Origin: Bolinopsis microptera
Lineage: Eukaryota > Ctenophora > Tentaculata > Lobata > Bolinopsidae
NCBI RefSeq assembly: GCF_026151205.1
Contig: NC_087082.1
Span: 16,461,401 to 16,525,400 of the forward strand
Direction: 5' to 3'
Length of the DNA: 64,000 bases
In this document: piece after piece, positions 33,501-45,500 of the stretch
Layout of the letters: each line of letters begins with the position of its first letter
Position numbering within the stretch: the first letter of the stretch is position 1
Notes under the pieces: model-generated
What the model was told of the DNA's origin: nothing
Seen by the model: only the letters and a program-made list of their open reading frames with translations
Databases searched by the model: none
Translations under genes and position numbers: made by a program

Positions 33501-36500
33501 AAATTAACAGTTCTTCGTTTACAGGGATTCAAAAAAAGCGACTGTTCCAGATTCGGTTTGATAAAGGAAAATGATTTCGAGTGAGTTTTGTCTCATTTTC
33601 GAATCTATTTTCTCACGCTGACATCTAATACGATAGTCATGTGCTTGAGGAATTTATTTATCGTCTCGTTTTGCTTTCGAGTTACGTCAAACGGATGAAA
33701 CCGTAACCCTGTACTACTGGGAAGGGAAATTATACGACACGCGGATTTAGGAAGTAGAATTTTCAAGTTGTTTTACAAGGTAGTTTATAATGGTAGGTAT
33801 AAAACGCGCGGCTCAATGCGCGCGTCAGCTATTTCACGTGTTTAAATCAAATCGCTGGAGCAGTACAGCTGATGAACGTAACTGATATTAAATGTACATT
33901 GTTTTTCAGCAAAATACTGAAGAAGCTACGAAGTTGCGACGAAAAAATAGAAAAAGATTTAAGGAAAAACACGGGGAGAAGGACAAAGAAGAAACCTGGC
34001 CTTTTTGGAGGGGATAAAGCGGACAGTGGACTTGACGAATCCAGTTCAGTATGCGAGGATCAAGGTACACCTTGCAGTATTTTCTGTGATTTCATTCTGC
34101 ACATCATAGCTAACAACTGTTTCTGATTTAACTTAGCGACAAAAGAATTTTCTAAATTATAGAATCAAACAAACTCGCTCATACTGATAAAATAATTTCC
34201 AGAAATTCAGTCCTTACAGTTTATCCTGAACAGGGTTCCACCGGGAAATCAAGGTTCACAGTGACAGTCCAGGGTCAGCAAATACCAGTGGTACTGGCTC
34301 CTTCGCACCATCCTTATCCGGGGGTAGCAGCCATAAAGGGCACTCGGGAATGGTGGCCCCTGCTACTGTGAGTACATTTATCTTATTACACCCAGTTTAA
34401 GGCCCTGAATTAATAAAGGAAAACATGAAAATGATAACAATCTGTGTGTCATGTATTCAATAATGTTGGGTACGATATGCCTTGTGAACTGGTGAGCTTG
34501 TTAACTAATTAAATAACTTTCCAGTATGAATGGGAGCCGCAGCCTGGACGGACAACCATACCAGAAGCAACTTACGTCGCCCCAGAAGGTACCACACTTG
34601 TTTCTGAAGAACACCAGCTGTTTAAAAGAGCTTATTAAGTCCGTTCTAAATTTCAGTGGATACATTGAGTGTGTACCTAAATTGTAGTTTTAAGTTTTAT
34701 ATTATTATATTAAGTGTTATCAAGATGTAAACAAAATCCTGTTAGTCAATGTACCTGGAGGACAGTGATAGACCCTTTAAAAATGTAAAACGTAACACAC
34801 GGAAATTGTTACATGTAACACTCATGAATTGTTACACCCAGATATACACCGAATTGGTACTTTTGAGCAAGTTTGGTCGCCTGAGCCTGAAGGTAACATG
34901 TCATGTGCAATGTCACGTGCTGTTTCAATCACTGACGAGACTGAATACATGATAATGGAAAATAAAAGGGACTATATAAACAATAACAATAACGACAACT
35001 TTACCAGACTTTGTGACATGGACCCTGACACAGGAAAATGTGACACAGTATTTGAGCGTCCTAGATGTTACGCCTTGCCAAGACAAGCTGTTTGTCCTAT
35101 ATCACCACCAACTTCACCTAGATGTCGACATTCAAGCTCGACTAGACCTATACTTCCTTCCTCGCTTGCACTAACTAGACGTATAAGTAGCCACACAACT
35201 CCGTATATACCCAGGAAAAGTTCCGGGGGTTCTATCTTTAGCCCAACCTCCCCTGGCAAAGTGCCATTATTTGGCAGCCGCCCTTCATCCCCTGGCAAAG
35301 TGCCACTTTTTGGCAGCCGCCCTACATCACCTGACAAAGTGCCACATGAAAAATGTGATTTACTTGATAGACGACAATACCAGAATGCAGACAGACTCAA
35401 CAAACCAGGTACTGACATTGTTTAGACCTCCTTACTATTCACATAACCTTAGATTTCCCCTTAATTTCAGAGTTTCAGTTGTATCCAACTCCACCACCAG
35501 TATCTCAACTATCACCTCCACCACCTTCCAAACTATCTGATCTACAGAACAGCTACGTGAACCTGCCCCGCACAAACAGTGACCTACTCTCTCAACCATC
35601 TACACCGTCTAAACCGCCTCGGTTACAAAGTGTTTCCACGCCTCCCCCCAAAAAAGAGTATAAACCTAAATTTGACAGGAGTGCCAGTCAACCTGCCATC
35701 CCAGTAAAGACTTGGAAACAGTCCATACCCTCCAACTTACAGGACACAATGGAGATAACTAACCCAACTAGTGTCGCCAAGTTTACCAGAAACAGTTACA
35801 TCAACCTACCCCGATCTCCTACACACCAAGTTCAGCCTGATAGTGACAATGTTGAGTTGGTAAGACCCCGCTCCTTTGCATTTGATCTGGCTCTTGATAC
35901 CGAGAATCCTGACTTGAGACGGAGCTACGAGAGGAGGAGGGGGAGTGACAGTGTAGTTCCAGCTAGTAGGTCTCCTCTTCCCAATCCTCTTACAGAAACC
36001 TACGCGGATCCCATTAGTGTCTTCCGTCACTCCGCAATACCTAGATCCTTCAGTCTGGGCGACGTCTCTCCTGGTTTGTGACTTGCACCATGATTTGTGG
36101 GATAGTTGTAGTACAGTGACTGTTGCTTGACTCTTGACCATGACAGACTTTCGTAAGTGCGACTATACTATCAGTGCGACTTTACTATCAGTGCGACTAT
36201 ACTATCAGTCAACCAGTGCGACTATACTTTTATATCAGTGCGAATATACTATCAGCTTGACGATACTGTCAGTGCGACTATTTTACTGCCATGCACAGTC
36301 CTTATATTCGCTCATCTTTCTGGTCACTGAATACTTAAGACAAGTGACAAGCTGAATACTGACGCTTTCACTTACCTGCCGTATTATATCTGATTTACAA
36401 TGTTTATGCATGTGTAATGAAACGTAATTCCTCCTGCATGAAGTATGTACAAAACTGCATGTTCCTTTTCGTGTACTCGGGATCTGTACTTGAAATCCCA

Positions 36501-39500
36501 TGTGAATATATCACATTATAACCCATGTGACGTCACACACCACGTGGAATGACGTCATACACCACGTGGAATGACGTCATACATCCCGATAGGACGTGTG
36601 CAGGATAGCGTGAGCTTTGGTAGCGAAGTACTTGTCCCATTAGTTTCCTCGGTTGGGCACTACGAGGCCACTATTAGAATCAATGATCCTAATGTGGGTT
36701 ATCTAAATCCAGGTATTCCGTATTGAGCGAGTATCGTGTCAGATCTGTCAATGATTGGCGTTCATCCTGTGAAGAATAAGTCAACCATCAGCTCATAATT
36801 AATGTTAAATTATACATAACTAGAAAGCCCGTGGTAACAGGGACGAAGCTAATAGTATTCTTTGAAAGAAAGTTTTTATCGCATCAAAAAAGATCCATCC
36901 CGACCGAAGATACAGTCAATTTAAATATAAAACACTTTAAACACAACGTAATTACCACAAAACCGATCAAAATGACGTTAAAACAATCTTTGCACGTGCA
37001 TGTGTGCATTAAAACACCGTTGCTATGGAACCTTTTGGTTGTTACCTAAATTCCTATTTCTCATCTGATTTGCACGTGGGCGGTCGTACATACATACAGA
37101 CAGCAGAAATGATTCTCTGAATTATAGTAGAGATTACATAATTAATGTTAAATTGCATAATGTTAAATGCTATAATTGGGTTATTTATGTCGACTAATTA
37201 ATTTTATCAGATGTTTGTATTATTATGTTTATGTTTAACTCGGTAATCAAATCTCCGTTCACTGATGGCACGTCATGGGCTTTATTTCAATGTTCGTGAT
37301 AAATAACCGACTCAAAAGATGACCTTCTCGTTTCTGATTTTGTTACAAACGATGACAGAAAACAAGGAATATTTTCTGTGATCGGGAGTTTAGTTTTAAT
37401 TTGTTGATGATACGCAAACGTTACAAGTTGCATGATGGGTGCTGGCATGGAATATTTATGTTTAGTTGTTGTAGAACATTTGTAGAAGTAAAGTGCCAAT
37501 AACTTCTAAATTTTAATTTGCATGTATAATTTACTCGTGAATCGTGATTACTGATTAGATTAGATACCCCAAATATCTTATGAAACTTTAGTTGAACATC
37601 AGAGTATACACTATATTTGAGTACTGGCTACTAAAACTACTGGCTACTAAAAGTACTGGTCAATAAAAGTACTGGCTACTAAAAGTAATGGCTACTAAAA
37701 GTACTGGCCACTAAAAGTACTGGTCACTAAAAGTACTGGCTACTAAAAGTACTGGCTACTAAAAGTACTGGTTACGAGAAATACTGGTTACTAAAAGTAC
37801 TGGTTACTAGAAATACTGGTTACTAGAAGTACTGGTTACTAGAAGTAACCAAATGTCACTAACTCCAGCTCTATTCAGATGAGGTTGAGGCCCCCACTCG
37901 AGCTGTACCCAGAATGTACCCTACTTTACCTGAACCTGAGCCTGACTGGGGTGAGTGTTCCTATCTTTATCTGTGTGTTTGTTTGTACTAGTGTCTGTAT
38001 CTTTATCTGTGTGTTTGTTTGTACTAGTGTCTGTATCTTTATCTGTGTGTTTGTTTGTACTAGTGTCTGTTTCTTTATCTGTGTGTTTGTTTGTACTAGT
38101 GTCTGTATCTTTATCTGTGTGTTTGTTTGTACTAGTGTCTGTATCTTTATCTGTGTGTTTGTTTGTACTAGTGTCTGTATCTTTATCTGTGTGTTTGTCT
38201 GTACTAGTGTCTGTATCTTTATCTGTGTGTTTGTCTGTACTAGTGTCTGTATCTTTATCTGTGTGTTTGTTTGTAATAGTGTCTGTATCTTTATCTGTGT
38301 GTTTGTTTGTACTAGTGTCTGTTTCTTTATCTGTGTGTTTGTTTGTACTAGTGTCTGTATCTTTATCTGTGTGTTTGTTTGTACTAGTGTCTGTATCTTT
38401 ATCTGTGTGTTTGTTTGTACTAGTGTCTGTATCTTTATCTGTGTGTTTGTTTGTACTAGTGTCTGTATCTTTATCTGTGTGTTTGTTTGTACTAGTGTCT
38501 GTATCTTTATCTGTGTGTTTGTTTGTACTAGTGTCTGTATCTTTATCTGTGTGTTTGTTTGTACTAGTGTCTGTATCTTTATCTGTGTGTTTGTTTGTAC
38601 TAGTGTCTGTTTCTTTATCTGTGTGTTTGTTTGTACTAGTGTCCGTATCTTTATCTGTGTGTTTGTTTGTACTAGTGTCTGTATCTTTATTTGTGTGTTT
38701 GTTTGTACTAGTGTCTGTATCTTTATCTGTGTGTTTGTTTGTACTAGTGTCTGTATCTTTATCTGTGTGTTTGTTTGTACTAGTGTCTGTATCTTTATCT
38801 GTGTATTTGTTTGTACTAGTGTCTGTATCTTTATGTGTGTGTTTGTTTGTACTAGTGTCTGTATCTTTATCTGTGTGTTTGTTTGTACTAGTGTCTGTAT
38901 CTTTATCTGTGTGTTTGTTTGTACTAGTGTTCGTATCTTTATCTGTGTGTTTGTTTGTACTAGTGTCTGTATCTTTATCTGTGTGTTTGTTTGTACTAGT
39001 GTCTGTATCTTTATCTGTGTGTTTGTTTGTATTATTGTTCGTATCTTTATCTGTGTGTTTGTTTGTACTAGTGTCTGTATCTTTATCTGTGTGTTTGTTT
39101 GTACTAGTGTCTGTATCTTTATCTGTGTGTTTGTTTGTACTAGTGTCTGTATCTTTATCTGTGTGTTTGTTTGTACTAGTGTCTGTATCTTTATCTGTGT
39201 GTTTGTTTGTACTAGTGTCTGTATCTTTATCTGTGTGTTTGTTTGTACTAGTGTCTGTATCTTTATCTGTGTGTTTGTTTGTATTATTGTTCGTATCTTT
39301 ATCTGTGTGTTTGTTTGTACTAGTGTCTGTATCTTTATCTGTGTGTTTGTTTGTACTAGTGTCTGTATCTTTATCTGTGTGTTTGTTTGTACTAGTGTCT
39401 GTATCTTTATCTGTGTGTTTGTTTGTACTATTGTCTGTATCTTTATCTGTGTGTTTGTTTGTACTAGTGTCTGTATCTTTATCTGTGTGTTTGTTTGTAC

Positions 39501-42500
39501 TAGTGTCTGTATCTTTATCTGTGTGTTTGTGTGTACTAGTGTCCGTATATTTGTGTGGTTTACAAAGAACAAATAGTTGAGTAGGGTACTGTTTTGGAGT
39601 CACACAGCGAATTACTAATAATAATATATATAAATAATTAATAACTAATAACAATGTGTATATTTGTATTCTCCTCTGTAGTTGCTATCTCGACAAATGA
39701 GGAGAAATAAAATTTAAACTTAGTTAGTAGCAAATAAGTTTGTTTAGCTGTTTAAACAGTAACTTTCAGATCCGGATGCATTGTACGAGAATTTTGAGCC
39801 TCCACCACCTCCAGCTGTTGTGAGTATAAATCAGTACATTTTATAATAGTAATAATACTATATAATAAGTGGCCCATAAGTGACTACCCACACGCAACCT
39901 CTTAATAACTCACGTAATTCGTCTCTAAATTGCACCAAAATTTCAGAGATTATAGATATGGGTCAGATTTCCTGAGAGTTTCGTAAGCCACGCCCAATTA
40001 CAGTGGGCGTGGCGTGACACTCCCTCTTTTTCACTATTGTCTTCATAAAATGAGAACGCTTTAAGCTAAGAACTCAAAATTTTTTGCACACATTTGGCTT
40101 GATAATTGAAAACTTTTCCAAAAGTTTCAAGTTCATTGGTTAAAATATGGCTAAGTTATGACCATTTCAAAACTCATCGGATACGTGATCCGAGCACTCA
40201 GTCAGTGATATTTGCACTCAATTAGTGATCTCGTCACCCAATCTGATCAAGAGTAAGGCGTTAGCGTGTATTAATGAGGTTCATTAGGCTTTGATTGGAT
40301 ACCGATGATGACTTTGCTAGAAAGAAAAACAATTTTTAGGATAAATCAATAAATGAAATCAACTAATAAAAATTCCCACACAAAAACAATTCAATAATTT
40401 CAATTAAGATGTTCAAATTGTCGTCCCCCAGCTGCAATCACCTTGAGGCACCGCTTCTTCACACTCCGACAAGCGTTCGTAGCAAACGCTGGGTCCATAT
40501 TTTAACCAATGAACTTGAAACTTTGGGAAAGGTTTTCAATTATCAAGCCAAATGTGTGCAAAAAATTTTGAGTTCTTAGCTTAAAGCGTTCTCATTTTAT
40601 GAAGACAATAGTGAAAAAGAGGGAGTGTCACGCCACGCCCACTGTAATTGGGCGTGGCTTACGAAACTTTCAGGAAATCTAAGTTTGACCCATATCTATA
40701 ATCTCTGAAATTTTGGTGCAATTTGGAGTCGAATTACGTGAGTTATTAAGAGGTTGCGTGTGGGTAGTCACTTATGGGCCACCCTGTAGTAGCACTATAT
40801 TATAATATTACTATAATAATACTAATATACGAATAATGACATAATGATACCAATGATAGTGCTGTTAACATTCTTCATTATATAATAACTTAGTGTCAAC
40901 TTGTTAAATAACTTAAACAACGTAACAACTGTTAAAAAACGTAGGATTAAATGAGTACAGAGTACAGACACCAGGGTGTAGTGTACCCTTAGTAGTTAGT
41001 ATACAGACTGAACATCTGACATAACATCTCTTAGCAGCTTTTTTTCGCTTCGTCCTCCTATTTTCCATTTCTGATTTGTTATAAATTATCAATCACGAGA
41101 CTCGGTTTTCAGGACGATAGAGTTGACGAGTGGATTGATGACGAACAGCTATACTTGAACCAGGAGGTTGAAGGAGATGGAGTTGAAACGGAGGATATTT
41201 ACGAGAACCAGGAATTTGACTCCTCCAGCGGTTAGTTCCACTCTTATCTCTTATCTCTTATCTCTTATCTCTTATCTCTTATCTCTTATTTCTTATCTCT
41301 TATCTCTTATATCTTATCTCTTATCTCTTATCTCTTATCTCTTATCTCTTATCTCTTATCTCTTATCTCTTATCTCTTATCTCTGATTAGTGCCCAGGAA
41401 AACTATTCACACTAGAATTCTTTTAATTGTAAGACCTTGATATTTTCAACCGACCTCTGTTTTTTAAATCAATGATCACATAAAGAAGACGGTGAAATGG
41501 AGGATATATACGAGAACAATGAGGCTGATCACTCGTCCAGCGGTTAGTTTCACTCTTATCTCTTATCTCTTATCTCTTATCTCTTATCTCATATCTCTTA
41601 TCTCTTATCTCTTATCTCTTATCTCTCATACACACAATAATTCCTTGATAACGTTCATTATAAAACCAACGAACACACAGAATGACCTACTGACTTTAAA
41701 AAAAACAGAAAACTGAAAGGTTTACTTTTCAGAGGAAGAAAGTTCGGAAGAAGAAGGTAAGATATGTTAAATAAAATCAATTGCTGGATTTTATTCAATG
41801 ACAAAGAAAACATTCTCTTCAATTCATTTGTTTAAATCTCGATCAACGATTTGCATTCTATCACAATTGCTAGTGAAGGAAAATCAGGTTCAAGTACGCA
41901 TGTATAATAATGTAAATTGTAACTTATAATTTCCTGTTTTCGTGTGGTTTATCAAGATGATTGAACTCTTCTACTCTAGGAGATAATTTCGCAGATATTT
42001 CACGGAGGCTTACACTGGCTATGTCAGTCATTAATACAGGTATAATAATAGCACAGTCGTCTTTGAGAACAGCACAAAAAACTCCAAGGGACCTTTACCT
42101 TGCTTTACAAATTTTACTGAAAATGATTATCGTGGTTGTTCTTAATTAATCGTTTGATTTGTTGTTAATTGCATCCTCTTGATTTTTACATCAGTCTCCT
42201 TAAAACTGTTACTCGATCAGTTCTATGGTTATCACTCAAAATAATTCTATACTTGTTTGTTAAATGTCAATCATCACTTCATTCAACTTCATTGCCACTT
42301 TATATTTTATCTGATAATTAAACACTGTTATATAAACTGTTCTCAGTTAAGAAAGAGTCAGTTCCCGTGAGGCCGCCGATCCAGCCCCCTGCAGCAGGCT
42401 CCTTCGGATCATCCGTTGCTAGACGACCAGTGGAACCCCCAGCCGCTCCAGTGGCCGCCAAGCCGGCTACTCCATCACGTGACGTGTCATCACGTGACGT

Positions 42501-45500
42501 GCCATCTGGACCTCCTGCGCCACCTTCGAAACCAAAACTCAGTTCATTGGACCAAAATACCAGTCATTTTCTTCCTACTACTCCTTCTCCCGGTACAACT
42601 TGTTATGTTTAATTATCTATAGATAGTATAGTATAGTATAGTATAGATACTCTACTCAAAATAGGTTTTTCAAGACTATTATCACTTCTCAATCACGTTT
42701 GTATTGAACACTTTCAGTGAAAGGGACAAGTGGAGGTATGAGCATCAAGGAGAAAATAGCTTTGTTGAACTCAGAGAAAAGTAACGATTATCTTGTTCAA
42801 TCAGGTATTTACTATTTTGTGTTTCCTTCATCTATATTGTACCTCACCACGCTCCGACTTATAGTGCGGTAATTGACCAGTAATTGACCGGTAATTGACC
42901 TCGCTCCGACTAATAGTGCGGTAATTGACCATCTTCCGATCTCAACCGGGGTTTTTATAACAATTCATCGTTACTGTATTGGTTAAACAAAGTCAGACTC
43001 GATTATCATTATCTAACATTCTTCAGAAAAACCTCCAACTAAAAAGCCTGTTCACGGTAAAATACAAAATCGTACTTTCCTGATAAATAAAACAAGCTTA
43101 ATTTGTCTAAATCAAAAATAAATATAGCATGGCTACTTTTAATTAACATGTTTTTCTATTGATAATCTTTCTTCGCTCTTATGAGTCACCAACTATCATC
43201 AAAATAACAAAAACCTCCAACTAAAAAGCCTGTTCACGGTAAAAAAAACAAAATAGTACTTTCCTGATAAAATAAAACAATCTTAATTTGTCTAAATCAA
43301 AAATAAATATAGCATGGCTACTTTTAATTAACATGTTTTTCTATTGGTAATCTTTCTTCGCTCTTATGAGTCACCAACTATCATCAAAATAACAATTTTT
43401 TCATATAGACTACACTTGTACATAGATTAATCCTTGGAGTCGATCAAATATGTGTTACTTTTTTTCGGTTATCGTCATTTTCGTGTAACCAACATTCCAC
43501 ATAAAACATGCATGTTCGCTGTTGTTTCGTTACAAAACATCCTCAAATAATTAATCGATTCGTGACCTGTAAATATTTTCTAATTCTGAATTAAACCCCA
43601 TCCCCAGACGCTGCAGCCAGTGTGTCTATAAAAGACAGGCAATCCAAGATAGCCGGGTTGTTTGGTGCCTCCCAACCCACAGCCTCACTTCCTACTCCTC
43701 CCCCACCAACTCCTTCTCCCTTGGGTTTAGAGAAGAAACCACCACTTGGAGGTAGACCTCTGATCCCTCATGGTGCTCCGACAAGAAACCCTCCTGTGGG
43801 TTCTCTACCTCCTAGACGTCCTACTCCTCAGTTACCTCCTCCATCATTAGGACCTGATCTACCTCCTCCTCCTCTTCCTTCTCTATCATGTAAACTTTGT
43901 TAACACTTTGTTAAGTGTATAGTCATATATACCTCGCTGAATTCAGCTTTTGCCGAATATCTAACTGAGTTACTGAGTAGTATAACATTTAATTGTAATA
44001 AATTATGATGACTCAGAGGTTCAGAGGTTGCCATCATCGAACGCTGCTTAATAAATTAAATTCTAATTAACACTATAACTACCAATACCTCAATACCTGC
44101 AGGTATACCGCAATCAAACACCAACTTGTCTACGGGATGTGAGTTTTCTATACGTCATATACTTGAAATCTATACAAATATTTTAGGGGAGATTGTGAAT
44201 TCGTTAATCATCAGTAATGAGGGTATGAATCTGACAAAGCATTGCGCAGATTCATACTCAATAACCAGTAACCATCACAGTAACCATCTAACGTATTCGT
44301 GTTTTATTCTGTGTGTTGTAGTGAAAGCCCTTTAACCTCTAACACTGCAACAAAACTATCTCCGATAACGAATAACGATTAAACAATTAAACTGGTATTC
44401 CAACTTTACAAGGGCACTACCCCCGCTAAATACCCCCGCTAAATACCCCCGCTAAATACCCCCGCTAAATACCCCCGCTTAATACCCCCGCTAAATACCC
44501 CGCTAAATACCCCCGCTAAATACCCCGCTAAATAACCCCGCTAAATACCCCCGCTAAATACCCCCGCTAAATACTCAAACCTACCAGTGACCCATTAATT
44601 CCAGGTTACGAGGACAATGAGATAACATTTCCCATTCCTTCCCCAACTAAAGGCAGATTTCCGTTGCCACCCCCCTCTATGGGGTATAACCCCCCTAATT
44701 CGGGGGTTGGGGGCTACAACCCCACAGAGGAGGATGAAGAGGGCCTGTACGATCTGGAACCTGAGGGGCCTGATGATATCTACAATGATGGGGACGAGGT
44801 AGGGAAACGATTATTTTGTATATTTTTAAAATGCTTGTCGGCTTAGTGCCTCAATCGTTTAAGGCAGACAAATTATACAATATTGATGGTTGTGGTAAAA
44901 TTTTCAAAGGCTGGACTAAATGTCAATTAGGCTTTCTCCATTGATGCCATTTCAACGTTTAGGAACAGCATCTTTGCTATCCTATTCCTTTCTAAATATT
45001 GTAAATCATGTAGGAAATTTACAATGATGGAGATGATGAGGTAGTTTTATGTTAACTGTGTCCCATTATGACATTAGGAAATTGTGAATTGTGATAAAAA
45101 CAAGTGAATCAGCCATTACCAATGTGATTAATGACGAATTTCTTCAGTAGCTACCATATCATTAATTGATATTGGGTGTCATAGTTATCAGTTGATCAGC
45201 ATTCTGCATGCTATGAAAATAACCAAGGCGTCATTTTTGTAAACTTTTGAAAGAAACTCCATCATAAACATTATTTGCTATTTTAATGTTAACTATTTTA
45301 ATGTAAACTATTGTAATGTAAACTTTTGTAATGTTAACAATTGCGTAATGTGAACGTTTGTAATGTAAACTATTTAATGTAAACGATTGTTATGTAAACT
45401 ATTGTAATGTAAACGTTTGTAATGTAAACTATTTTAATGTAAACGATTGTAATGTAAACTATTGTAATGTAAACTATTTCAGGCGGATAAAATTCCTGGC

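Noticed and set aside
35479-36081. Exon 8 as a stand-alone GAB-like gene
   Set aside because: Phase-matched exons lie on both sides and continue the same tyrosine/proline theme into an SH2; retained only as a possible truncated isoform.
37961-39545. CRISPR array
   Set aside because: Repeats are contiguous with no unique spacers, and this is eukaryotic DNA.
37879-39654. Four long ORFs (541-577 aa) on both strands
   Set aside because: They are translations of a 36-bp minisatellite whose unit length is a multiple of three and lacks stops; the real exon 9 frame is a different one and ends at a splice donor.
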